DNA of 64,000 bases from Hypomesus transpacificus (Eukaryota; Chordata; Actinopteri; Osmeriformes; Osmeridae): contig NC_061061.1 of the NCBI RefSeq assembly GCF_021917145.1, positions 9,185,390-9,249,389 on the forward strand, written 5' to 3'. Below, in pieces: positions 21,101-32,459 of the stretch (the stretch's first letter is position 1; the number at the start of each line of letters is the position of its first letter). Position numbers and translations under genes: made by a program. A model generated the notes under the pieces. That model made no database searches, was not told the origin of the DNA, and saw only the letters and a program-made list of their open reading frames with translations.

Positions 21101-24100
21101 TGTCACACAGTCCTGCTCGTCTTAAAGACACAGGTCAGCTTTTACCACTACTGTACTACAGCCTGTTTATCTCTAAAAGCCAGTTTAGTACCACAGCTAG
21201 TAAATTGTATCTTGACATGGTAACATTTCTTGTTTATCGTGCAACAGTAATATGTCTATAGCTGTGTTTTATTTACGTGTGTATGTCTGCACGCGTATGT
21301 GTGTATGTCTGCATTTGTGTGTGTATTTCTGCCTGTGTGTGTGTGCATGTGTGTGTATGTGCATGTCTGCGTGTGTGTGTGTATGTGCATGTCTGCGTGT
21401 GTGTGCATGTGTGTGCTGACTTGGTCCTCTGCAGGGTGAGCCTGGCCTCCTCCTCCTCCAGGATCCTCCTGCGCTGCTCCTCAGCCTGCTGCAGCAGCTC
21501 CTGCTGGCTGTACCACGCCTCCTCCTCCGCCCGCCGACGCACCGTCTCCACCCGCAGCTGCTGCAGCGCCTGCCTGCACGCACACACACACACACGTACA
21601 TGCACCCAAGCACATACACGAACACACGTATACACAAACATATGCACGCATTCGCACACACATGCACACACAAACTATTTAAACCTGGAGATAGTCAACT
21701 ACAGCGACACAACAATGCAGCAAGAAGCTACTTATACTGCACTTCAGTCGGCTAACAGGGAGCAAAAACTGGACCGGTTCACACATATTCATTGCTAACC
21801 AGCCACACCTGACTTGTTTTTGAAAAAAAATAATAATAATGGCGGACGTCTTTATGGCTTCTCCAGTGTCCTCACCTCTCCCTGAGGTAGTCCAGCTCCT
21901 GCTCCCGAATCCTCTGGCGTTCCTGGGATTGGTACTCCACCACGCAGGAGGGGTACTTGTTGAAAACGGGGTACTGGCCCCGGGTCAAGGGCTCTGCGTC
22001 GGCCAGCAGGCCCCTGGGGTGGAGCTCCGCCGGGGTGCTGTCCATTAGCCGGTACGCCTCCTTCACCATGGAGACCAGGTCCAGGTTGTTACGGTGGTGG
22101 AAGAAATACTGGAGGGGGGGGAGGGGTCAAGTTAGTACAGGAGTTAGGAGGGACAGACCTAATGTTTTTCTTTGTCTTTAAAATGAATACGGCTGGGGAG
22201 GGGGCGGGGTCCAACCTCAAAGTCCTCCTTGCGGGAGCAGAGGAGGAGGGGTGCCCTGCAGCTGGTGACGTAGGCCACTGCGGCCATGAGCAGGAAAGAG
22301 GGGTGGTTGGAGAACATGTTGTCAAACAGGCGCAGCCACTCGTCTCGTGTGAGCACCTCGGAGAACAGGGTCTCCAGCAGGGGCCATATGTACAGCTGGT
22401 GTGGGGGTGGAGGAGGTGGGGGCAGGGAGAAGTAGATGGAACATGGGAAAAATATAAAATGTTATCTACGTATCCTCTCTGTAATGCTGCTGGCTTCAAC
22501 TTTATTTTCTATATTATAACTGCGCAATAAACACAAACTCCAATAAGCTACTTTCCATGCATAACATGCGTTGTTCACATTCATCATTGACAGGAGAAAA
22601 GACTTAAAATATATATACAGAATGACACTGTCAAATCTAAAAAGATGTTCAGTTCAGTACCTGTGAGGTCACCCCACAGTCTATGAAGTGCTGCAGGAGC
22701 TCCTTGTCGTGGTGTGCCAGGACGTTTTCGGCCATGCTCAGCACGTTTAAGGGCGGGTTTGGGAAGTACTCAAACCAATGTTGGCACCAGTTCACTGCAA
22801 CAAAGGAGAGGACATAAACTTTCTTTATGTGATAGCCATTGGGCTGGGTTTCAATCGAGGAAGTTTGACTGCTTTTAACAAATCTGACAGGGTAGGTGTA
22901 CAGGGTAGGAGCGATGGAATGGAACACAGCCCAGCAAAGAATACAACAGCTTTCCAGTAGGATGCACAAGTCATTCAATCTATATGAACGTCAGTATATC
23001 AACTTATGTGCTATATGTACCTATAACGGTGGCGACCACCTCGAAGCAAACCAGTGGATTATTCTGGAAGAGCTTGACGAAGGGGAAGGCCACCAGAGGA
23101 AGGTAGTCTGTCTCACCAAAGATGGCCGACCAGTGAGCCAGGGCAGAGAGGACCCTGCGCAAACAGAGGACAGGCGACGACCGAGGGTGAAACACACATT
23201 CAACGATTTCACGAATCGAATATTCAAATGACTTTCATATCAGGGAGAAGATGACACTCGGTTTTGAGGTGGCAAACGCGTGCCTGACACTATGTAAATG
23301 CACAACAGTGCAATCGGGTTCGATCCGATCCAGCCTGGCATCAACCGTCCAGCACAGACCTCTGGAGTCCTCGCTGCAGCTTGTGGCTCTTGATGGGGTA
23401 GCGCTCCTGCAGGCTGGCGTAGGCTGGGTGGAGGCCCTTGTCCGTCAGGCTGCTGAAGGCCGCGTGGTTCTCCGGCAGACGCAGCAAAGAGCGCCACACA
23501 AACATGCTGTTGGGGGGGTGAGTCTCAAATTTACAAAAGATCCAATAACGGGGGAACCGTGATTGGAAATTGGAACTGTACGTGTCAGCGACCGTGATAA
23601 TCTTCCCCATGTCCATGTTGGCGGTGACGTCTCTGTGGCTGTGACTCACCGGTATTTGGCAGGATACTCTCCAAAGGCCTTCAGTAGAGCTACCAGCCTT
23701 TTCTTGTTCAAACCGTCGGGCAGGTCGTTCTGGACAAAACCAAACCAAACCAGTTCACTAAGGTTCGGATTGAAAATGGAATTCTATTAAAACTAGGCCT
23801 ATTAATAGTTTTTGTGATATCTCTTAAATCAAAACTATTGGATGTGCCAGGTGTATATAGAATCCTACTGCCATCTGTCTAATATGTGGGGTACTGCGGT
23901 GCCCAGATGCAGAAAGCTGCGCTGAGGTGGCGGAACAACATCCCTCACCTCTTTGTCTTCTGCCATGGAGACAGCTGGAGGTCTGAGCCCTCTGGTCTGC
24001 ACCCTCCGTCCCGATGTCTTTGCTGGTCTCTGGACCTTCTCAGACTTCACCTTAACCCACAGAGCCGACTGTTCCTCACTGTCCCCTCCAATCACAGCCT

Positions 24101-25134
24101 TCACCAGGGGTGGGGGTGGCTTGGGGAGGGGCAGAAAGCAGGTGTGTATATAAAGGCATATAAAGGCAGATATGTATTAAGATACTGTGTTGTTGTTCTA
24201 CTGTTTGTTACACAAAAGCCAGCATTCTGCAGGTACTGAGGGGTTTTTAGAACCTGGGAATGGCTACCTTGTTGAGGTCCTGGGTGAGGCCCTGAACGCT
24301 GTAGATGTTCAGGCTGCCGTCGTCCATGACAGCGACCACGTTACGCCCGCTGGGGCTGAGCGCCACCGAGGTGATGGCGTTCTCGTGGGAGCCGATGTCA
24401 AACAGGAGCTTGCATGTCTGAGTGTTGATGAAGCGCATGATGCCGTCCTGGCTCAACACACCCAGGGTCTGAGCAACACCACAACACAACCAAACAGGCG
24501 CAATGAGTTAGCTCGATAGTTCGTTGTCAAATAAATTTGCATAACTGTATAGAAAGAACAATGGAATTCTTGCTTGCAAGGAGGTTAACTATGATAAATT
24601 ATATAATAATAAAAGTGGGATCACTATTCAATTAATAATATACTCAGAACATGCTAAACGAAAGCAAATGAAAAATGATAACACCAACTAGTATGTGCAT
24701 CTTTATCTCTTCTTTAACATAAACCTAAGCTCTTACCGTCCTAGTCTACAGACATATTTTCAATATGCATGATATTTTATCTTAATTTTGACTTTCCAAA
24801 AGGGAAATGTATCTCATATGCTGTTTTGGTGTAAATCAACAGCAGTATAGTGTGAAGAGACACAAGAAAATGAGTAATCTCCTGATATCTCTCCAAACGT
24901 CATTATCACACATATCAGAAGATCTAGAAGTTCCCCTTATCCTGCCCAGTACCTGGCTGGTGCCGCCATCCAAACTGTCATGGAGGAACTCCAGCTGTCT
25001 CACGGTGCGGACCTTGGGGGGCATCTGGACAACCCTGAGGAGCTGCCTGCTCTCCAGACACCACAGGTGCAGGAGGTTGGACCGCCCCCCTGCAGCCAGA
25101 GTCTTACCGTCACTGCAAACACACACCAGAGGTC

Positions 25135-25166
<32 letters not shown>

Positions 25167-26786
25167 AGTAGAGATATTCAGATATCATTTGAATTGACAT
25201 AACCGAGAGATGTGCAAAAAGTTCAAAGTGACCTGGGCATCAGTTAAATCTATTTTTGCAACAATAAAATAACGGGTATATTTGTAATAAATATATGTAA
25301 ATGTGGATCTTTGGTAAATGTCAATTTACATTTTGAAACACATCTGTATTTTATCATAATGACCAATGTTTTAAAACAGCCAGTTTTAATAAAAAAAATG
25401 TATATACAATTTTTCTTTGTTTTACACACAGACATACACCCGAAAAACGAGTTAAATCTTGGCTCCTGTAACTGAACCTCGGACCCACCTTGTGACAGAG
25501 AAGGCCTTGTAGTGGAGCCTGGGCCCCTGGTCTGGGACAGGCAGCTGGTATTTACAGGACAGCGTGTCGCTCTCCCAGGCAAAGATGGAGTCATCACTGA
25601 AGCAGCTCAAAATGGTGTTACTCAGAGGAAGGAAAAACACCTGAACACACACAAACAAACACACACAAGGCCAAGCATCAGCATTACTATTTGAACCGTT
25701 CCATTCCACCAAGCGAGACCCCAAATCTCACTCAAGTGACTGTCTTGTGTCTTCAGGCCAGCCTTCTGTGAAGGAGCTCACCCTCTGCATGGCCACAGAC
25801 TGGCGGACGTTGAGCTTTCTCTTCCTCTGGAAGGTGTCTAGGTCCCAGAGTTGAGCAGCGTCGGCCGACGTGGTGATGGCGTAGCGGCCAGACCCGTGGA
25901 CAGACAGGTGGGACACCGCCCCCTCGTGGCCTCGCATCCAGCTCACTAGCTGCATGGTGTCTGGCAGGGACAAGACACCACACCCTTCACAATCAGTGCT
26001 AGCCATTTTCGGAATTGAACAAATAACAGATGTCAGAAATGAGAATCAGCAGAGTTTCATAAAAAAAATCTTAACACACCAGCCAGTACCAATAAATAGT
26101 CAGTAAAGTTTCAGCAATATTACTACCTTTGTCAAAGCACTTGATGGAGTAATCTGCAAGAGCAACCAAGTATTCTGTTGTCCTGCGCAGGTTGAAGGCC
26201 AATGCTGTGCATGCTTGCCCAGTTCTCTGAACAAGTCTAAACCTGGTGGAAAAATATGAGAACATAAAAGAGGCCAGCATCGTTGCAGTTAACCAGTTCA
26301 GTAAGAGACAGTACATTCTTTATATCCGAGAAACCAAGTTAAATCACCTGTTTCTGGTGATATCAAACACATATATGTTCCCATGGTGGTCTCCAGCCAG
26401 AAATGACTCCCCTGTCGTGTCAAAGGCGACATGTAGAAAGCGCACAGTTTTTGATTGATAAGCAGATGCACTGCGAATCACTGTAACAATAACCCTGAAA
26501 AAGTCAAAATAATGATGCATTAAGTTTCAATCCCTGATGATCTTAAGTAACTGTGTAATGTCTTTCTCTATGTAAATTGTTTTAATGTAGTCGCCATCCT
26601 CACACTCTGCAAAACAGCTGGAAGTAAGTGATTTGATTGAAAACAAAGGTTAACTATCCACCTAGCAAGGTGTCAACAGCACACGTAAAGATACATATTT
26701 TAGCAAGCCCACCCATTGCTAGTTGGTGTTGGTTTACGATGCCACACTTTCCCCTCCTCTTTGGTTCCTATATCTGTCACCTGCAT
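18162..26786 (-). CDS. tbc1d31: TBC1D31 (WDR67), centrosomal WD40/TBC scaffold
   Basis: TBC1D31 sits at centrosomes and centriolar satellites and scaffolds PKA and the praja2 ubiquitin ligase in ciliogenesis. I traced 22 coding exons in frame, about 1,095 residues (human 1,066). They are: 26786-26713, 26494-26348, 26242-26127, 25960-25782, 25640-25489, 25112-24953, 24468-24268, 24119-23949, 23729-23650, 23506-23360, 23154-23021, 22794-22661, 22395-22216, 22108-21876, 21573-21421, 20686-20551, 20330-20238, 20038-19892, 19520-19326, 19206-19053, 18590-18426 and 18298-18162. The WD40 propeller fills roughly residues 30-370 (e.g. RYAITTSADAAQLWDLDTFQ). The TBC domain runs about 400-640 (YRMFVWRSLLRLPENHAAFS, NWCQHWFEYFPNPP); I see no canonical IxxDxxR or YxQ fingers, so Rab-GAP activity is doubtful. 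Arg/Glu/Gln-rich coiled coil follows. The tail (about 830-1,095) is the least conserved part. Confidence 0.93.
18643..19003 (-). repeat. Partial copy of tbc1d31 exon 19 and its 5' intron
   Basis: This segment is a near-identical direct duplicate of 19454-19814, displaced by about 811 bp. Differences are a few substitutions and small indels, mainly in a poly-C tract and near the right end. In transcript orientation it carries the 3' end of the preceding intron, the CCCCTCAG acceptor and the first 63 nt of the exon, ending at a GTGGAT that could act as a donor. It lies in the intron after exon 20. The intact exon is in the other copy, so this one is the derived duplicate. Confidence 0.92.
19454..19814 (-). 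repeat. Source copy of the tbc1d31 exon 19/intron duplication
   Basis: The partner of 18643-19003. It contains the 5' part of genuine exon 19 (19520-19326) and the adjoining intron up to about 19814, where similarity to the other copy ends. Confidence 0.9.
21271..21420. repeat. GT/CA-rich microsatellite in a tbc1d31 intron
   Basis: Interrupted (TG)n with GTGTATGTCTGC and TGTGCATG units, directly adjoining the donor of exon 15. Shorter (CA)n tracts occur at about 20332-20353 and 25136-25161 in other introns of the same gene. Confidence 0.85.
24490..24952. other. tbc1d31 intron, no additional feature
   Basis: AT-rich intron between the coding exons ending at 24953 and beginning at 24468. Nothing else recognisable. 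Confidence 0.6.
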
Positions 26787-27460
26787 TTTATTTGAGGAGT
26801 AAACTTCTTGGAGGGTAAACTGCTACGTTGCAGTCTGACTGAACATTTGTTAGTGTAGAGCTAGCTCGTTAGCTAGCAAACTTTAACTAGCCAGCTTGCT
26901 AAACCTATCGTCTGGCGGTAAGTACAGCGCGAAATTTTAAAAATGAACATAGCTACTTATGAACAGTGTGAATAAGTCAAAATGACACAATAATTATTAA
27001 CCCTTATACGTCTTGGCTATACAAAGTAAAAACTGGTGTATCACATTTAGAGATTTTCTTAGTTTCTAATTAGGTTTTTTAATAGCCAACCATCCACTTG
27101 TTCTAGTAGTGATGTCAGTTACTCTTGGTCGCCTGATAGTGGCGTATTGCATGTAAATAGATTGATGCATTGTGGGTATTGAAGTTCATTTATAAACTCA
27201 ACAACTCCCTCTTAGCTTCTGTCAGTTAGCCCCCGCCGTCCTATAGCTAACTTTGACAGCATTTACATTTGTATCAGTGCTTGCGCTGATAACCACTTGA
27301 AACCAATAGGAACTTTTATTAATGCAAAACGTAACATTTATAAATAATAATAGTAGTATTAATTTGTAGTCCTCACTCACCTGTAAGCAAATCATACGCC
27401 CCCTTTCCGCCGCTTGCTGTCCGTTCCGTATCTTCGTGGATGCCTATGGGTGGATGATGT
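26787..27460 (-). other. tbc1d31 5' UTR and first intron
   Basis: On the minus strand a GTGAGTGAGG donor at 27380 would end a non-coding first exon (about 27381-27460). A GTAGCAG acceptor near 26821 would open the exon carrying the start codon. The start ATG at 26786 begins MQVTDIGTKEEGKVWHRKP, matching the human N-terminus. UTR limits are inferred from splice consensus only. Confidence 0.55.
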
Positions 27461-27659
27461 GCAAATTTGACAGGAAGTAAGCAAAGCAAGAGCTAGCAAT
27501 GAGCAGCCACGTCATGTAACCTTAACTAAGGAAGAAAACGCGTAAGCAGAGTGTAGATATCAAAACCAACTATTCATAAACTGACCTATTCGGAGTATTT
27601 TCTTTTTTTGGAGGACCTTCATTCGGCTGTGTTTATTTTTGCCGATATCATATGGAAAG
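27440..27659. promoter_or_regulatory. Divergent (bidirectional) tbc1d31-derl1 promoter with UPRE-like site
   Basis: The putative non-coding first exon of tbc1d31 (minus) and the derl1 start codon (plus, 27660) are separated by only about 200 bp, so both genes probably share one promoter. The octamer CCACGTCA at 27507-27514 is TGACGTGG on the minus strand, the core of the unfolded-protein-response element bound by XBP1/ATF6. It lies 146 bp upstream of the derl1 ATG. Derlins are ER-stress-responsive genes, so the site is plausible. It is a motif match only. Confidence 0.55.
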
Positions 27660-30600
27660 ATGTCTGACATCGGGGACTGGTTCAAAAGCATACCGTTCAT
27701 CACCCGGTATTGGTTTGCTGGTTCAATTGCTGTTCCCTTGATAGGGAAATTGGGATTGATCAGTCCTAAGTACCTTGTTTTATGGCCTGAGTATTTCTTT
27801 CACAAGTTTCAGGTGAGTGTTGAAGAGGTGGTTAATGTTGTATTTAGTTATCTTTGCGCAGTTAATTAGCTAGCTATTTGCTAGTTAGCAACGCTTGCAG
27901 GCCTTGTTGGTCCTGATTTTGAGAGATGTGAATTGTGTCCAATCACAAAGCGAGTATCAAGAACGTGAGGTTGCCCTTCCGGAATGTATGACTCTTCAAA
28001 ACTCAATCCATCGCTGATGGTATCATGATGATTGTCTCTTCATAAGCAAACTTCAAGCACATTTTTATGTGAATGGCAACGTTATGGTGAAATAAATTAA
28101 TTGATTTGACTAAGGGTTTGCAACTCAAATTAATAATTCCACCAGATGGTGCCATTTAATCCCGTAACACATACAGCACATTCGAGTATCAACAACTAAA
28201 TCTATGGTTATAGTTAGATGACAGACAACTGTCAGGCAGTGACTCAATGGCCCATCCACCAGCCAGTGAGATTACACTGAGGCTGCTCTATAAATATACT
28301 TGTGTGTGTCTATGTACTGTGTTGTAGTAAGCTCATGTGAACAACTCGTATGCTACAGATGAGATACATGCTAGTCTACTAAACAAACAGGCCAATGTTC
28401 AAGACCCCCCCAAAAAGATGGCAACGAAGATTAAATTGTGACACAAACATTGTTTCAATAATCTATTATGTCATACATTTAGTTTATGTGACAGATATGA
28501 GCAGCAGACACACTGTAGCTGTTAGAACAGCTTAGTGCCTGGCTAGACATCCCATTCTAGGATCTCACTGTTCATTAATGTTTAAGTCATGTCTGGGCCT
28601 AGGTGACATTAGGGAGAGTCTGTGTGCAGTCATTTATAAAACATGGGGAGCTGCAGTAGTCTATACAGACTACATGCCTCTGGCAGTATATGATTTGAAC
28701 TATGAGTTTAGCATGTTTAGATCTCAAGGCCCTCTCTTGTGCTCTTAATAGGAATGAAAACCAAACTATATTCTTGTTCCCTGGGCTGAATTGTATTTTA
28801 TCTATAGTAAATGTTGTCTGGTAAAAAAATATTTTTCCCACTTCTGGACAGATATGGAGACCGTTGTCCTCGACACTCTACTTCCCTGTGGGTCCAGGGA
28901 CTGGCTTTCTCTACCTGGTCAATCTGTACTTCCTCTACCAGTACTCCACTAGACTAGAGACAGGTAAGGTCACACAGTGGCTGGCTGGCTGATAGACTTT
29001 TCTTGTTGACTTGTTTGCTGACTATCCAAAAGCCATACTTCCATCAGTTATGTTTACTATGGTGTCTGGATCTTAAATAATCCATGTTGTGCTGCCACTC
29101 TGGTAACTGTCTGGTTTGCCATGTAATGGTACAACTGAGTCTTGGTTGCTCTGTCTAGGTGCGTTCGACGGGCGACCAGCTGACTATGTGTTCATGCTGC
29201 TCTTCAATTGGATCTGCATTGTTGTATCCTTTCACATATGTACACTGGCCTCCCATCTCACCCGCCTGTGAGATGTATTGCTTTCCAGTGGTACAGTGGT
29301 ACTCATGAGCTGTTGTTAGATGCCTAGTAAACAGTGGTGACAACAATGACCCCTGGAAGGGACATAATAAAGAGAAAATGTGAATTTCTTGCTTAAAATG
29401 GGTTGACTCCAAAATATGCTCTTGGTTCTTGGATAAAATAATACATGATAGATCATTCTCCATCCTAAGTATTCACCTAGTGATTACAATATGAACCAGG
29501 CAGTGATTAGAATTAAAAGTAAACATTCTACATGTTCTTCTCAACCCATGCTGCCCAGGCTTATACTGCTGCTGTGGTATTATGTTCCGCAGCCTGGCCA
29601 GTGTGCCAGGTTGACTGGCACTGTGCCCGTGGCACAGTGGCATACAATCTCCCTGCACAGTCAAGCACTTAATCTAGGTCATGTGAGGCTCAGCTCACAT
29701 TAGAGACTGGGTTAAGTCCCACACACACTGCCTCAAGTCTTAGCCTAGCTTTGGTCAAAATGAGGTGTGTGCATTTTAAATAAAATCTCTGTGTGAGCTA
29801 TGTGCGGTGGTGTGCTACCTATTGATAAATCCCTACAGCAGTGAAATCATCAAGCTCTGTAACACAGATCTAAAAATGTCACTTACTTGAAAGGATGTTG
29901 TCCTTGACCCACATGGTGTAGATAACTGGCTTAATGATGGACATGCAGGTAAGCGTCTCCTTCTCCTATCAGAACACTACTGATGAGAATGAAAAGGCTG
30001 ACTGCAGAACTTTGTGTTCTTCAGCTAGCTATGATATTCCATTCTGTTGCTTTCACTGTTATTAGCTACATCACATCATAGTGCTGTGTGAACTAGCAAA
30101 ACAGTATAAATCTTAGATTAGATCTTAGATTCTAAGATGGCTGATGTGTTTTGTGTGTGTGTGTTCCTCCAGCTCCTGATGATCCCGCTGATCATGTCTG
30201 TGTTGTACGTGTGGGCCCAACTCAACAGAGACATGGTCGTGTCCTTCTGGTTTGGTACACGCTTCAAGGTACAGCAGGCTTTTATAAAATATTCTTTAAT
30301 GGCAATTTCCTACTGTAAATATAATGTATATATAATTGATGTGTATTTTTTCCTGAATATATATGGATTTCAAATGTTTTCCTCACACAGTATCTCTTGT
30401 CCTCTAGGCATGTTATCTACCTTGGGTTATACTGGGCTTTAACTACATAATCGGTGGCTCGTAAGTTTTTCGATTCTCTCATTGGTTTTGGTCGTTATGA
30501 CAATAGTTTTGTGTGATAAGTGGATGGTCCAAAGACAACAATGGTATCTCTCACTCTGTACATTTATTTTACTGTACATTCATGTCACGACCTTGTGCAT

Positions 30601-31425
30601 TCTCGACTCGCATGTTTTGCCTTCTGAACTGCAGCCTCATTGTGGAAGACAAGCTGCCACCTAGGGGGGAACCAAATGAGTAACCATTGCGTTCTGTTGT
30701 GTCATGCTCTCAGGGTTGTCAATGAGTTGATCGGGAACCTGGTGGGCCATCTCTACTTCTTCCTCATGTTCAAATACCCAATGGATCTAGGAGGCCGGTC
30801 TTTACTGTCCACACCAGAATTCCTGTAAGTTCCTTAGTATCAACGAACCTCAGTCCCCTTGCTCATACCCTCCAGTTTATCTCCCAATTTCCTGGTCTTT
30901 TAAAATATGTGTGTGTTGTCTTCCTAGTCGCCCTACATAGAATCACCTCTCATCTGTAGTTTTGGTCTCTTACAACAGTCTTTAGTCCTACTACTTTACA
31001 TTGCTGTAGCTTCACCTGTAGTCCTTTACCTCCTATACTTGTGGCCTATAGCTTGAACTCACACACGTTTCCCAGTAGTCCCCATCTAGCTTACAGTCCT
31101 ATTGATTTAACCACATATCCTAATATCAAATATCTAGCTCTTAGACAATAGCCTCCTACTGTATGTAGAACTATCTTTTGTATCCAGCTCTCTGCTTCCA
31201 TCCTTTTCTAGAAGTCTCTAAATGTTCCTCTCTGTGTACAGGTACCGCTTCCTCCCCAACAGGAGAGGGGGGGTGTCAGGATTTGGAGCCCCTCCAAGCA
31301 GGAGACCTGCTGCCCAGGAGCAACAGGGGGGTGGGGCTGAGGGTGGTGGTGGTGGTGGTGGCGGCGGCGGTGGCGGAAGAGGCCGTCACAACTGGGGCCA
31401 TGGCTTCCGCCTTGGGGATGACTGA
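27660..31425 (+). CDS. derl1: Derlin-1, ER-associated degradation rhomboid pseudoprotease
   Basis: Derlin-1 is a multi-pass ER membrane protein that helps retrotranslocate misfolded proteins and recruits p97/VCP. Eight exons join in frame: 27660-27812, 28852-28963, 29159-29223, 29922-29948, 30173-30268, 30408-30460, 30714-30824 and 31242-31425, giving 266 residues (human 251). The start MSDIGDWFKSIPFITRYWF is the family start; an upstream in-frame Met at 27639 is less likely. The conserved WR motif is at residues 53-54 (IWRPLSST). Membrane segments include FMLLFNWICIVITG and LLMIPLIMSVLYVW. The C-terminal SHP box that binds p97 is intact (HNWGHGFRLGDD). Between the last membrane segment and the SHP box there is a Gln- and Gly-rich insertion with 12 glycines in a row that human Derlin-1 lacks. 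Sequence is otherwise very close to human. Confidence 0.97.
29224..29921 (+). other. U12-type (minor spliceosome) intron in derl1
   Basis: The donor GTATCCTTT at 29224-29232 is a perfect U12 5' splice site. Near the 3' end GTCCTTGAC (29900-29908) matches the U12 branch consensus TTCCTTRAC at 8 of 9 positions, with the branch A about 14 nt before the AG at 29920-29921, the short spacing typical of U12 introns. It splits the codons for ICIV and ITGL and keeps the frame (phase 0). Confidence 0.85.
31344..31376 (+). repeat. GGT/GGC trinucleotide repeat coding poly-Gly in derl1
   Basis: Consecutive GGT and GGC codons giving an uninterrupted glycine run in the cytosolic tail of Derlin-1, just before the SHP box. 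Such repeats are prone to length polymorphism. Confidence 0.85.
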
Positions 31426-32100
31426 ACGGGCAGAGGCGAGTCTCTGGGGCTGTCACCCAACTCTGCAGGTAACAGGACAAAGAGACTGTTGACGCCCAAG
31501 TTCTCCTTCCAGAAGACCACTGCTGCGGACCTCCAGATGATGCATAAACAGAAACATGGATTTTATACTCTGGTCTCTCCTCCCCCCTCCTCTTTTCTCC
31601 CCCATCCTTTGGACTGGTTCAGAAATGATGTTGCAGCTGCACACAAACCAGCATGTTGTTATTTTGTTCCTGCGCTCTCACAAGATGCCATATCAGATTG
31701 CACTGTAATTAACCAGTTGCTCTGTGTGTGTGTGTGTATGTGCAGCCACATTCAGCCTTTATAGAAGATTGCATTGTTTGTTGGGGCATAAGGAGAGCCT
31801 ATACGCCCATCCCTCCTCCACTTCTGCGTTCACACTCTCACACGTTCTTCTCTGTATAAAAAGGCTCATATAAACTCCATTCATAACCGGTTTCCATTTG
31901 TTGACCGTGCTGTTACGGTGTTTGTGTTGCCATGTCATGCCTGATTCTTATATTGTTTGAGTTACGAACACGTTAAATTGATTCTAATACACACAGCATT
32001 TTTATTTGCCATCATGCTGGGGTAGAGCATGCCACACAAGTGGTCAGATTGTCCTAGTGCAGCTGTAAATATGGTAGATGGCTGGCTAGAATGTTTGTCA

Positions 32101-32453
32101 AATAAAACGGCAACACTGGCTAGGATTCCCTCCTTTTCTTTGCACCACAGAAAAGCAACTTAAATGAAACCGTGAGATTTCAATGATGTGTGTGATAAGA
32201 TACTGAACTGTGAAAAAATATGAATCAACAAGATGCTTGGTCCACCAATATTTTAGATTAGGACGTCATCAGCATCTGTTGTATTGCTATATGCCCCGAG
32301 GTTAAGAATGGTACAAACAGATGGACTGTGACCATCGACACTTGAGTTGTCTCAGTTGCATAGCTTATGACTGCTGTCTGCTCTTTTCATATGGGATGGG
32401 TCTGTGCCTTCTTCTGTTGACTTTTGTACAATAGTATTTTGTACTTCAATAAA
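32101..32453 (+). terminator. derl1 polyadenylation signals
   Basis: AATAAA occurs at 32101-32106 and again at 32448-32453, about 0.7 and 1.0 kb after the derl1 stop. The second, followed by sequence that looks like intergenic DNA, is the better candidate for the main site. Confidence 0.5.
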
Positions 32454-32459
32454 CAGAAG

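Noticed and set aside
21269-21673. Cys/His-rich ORFs in both strands around the tbc1d31 intron 15/16 area
   Set aside because: They come from the (TG)n/(CA)n microsatellite beside exon 15; only the exon segment 21421-21573 is coding.
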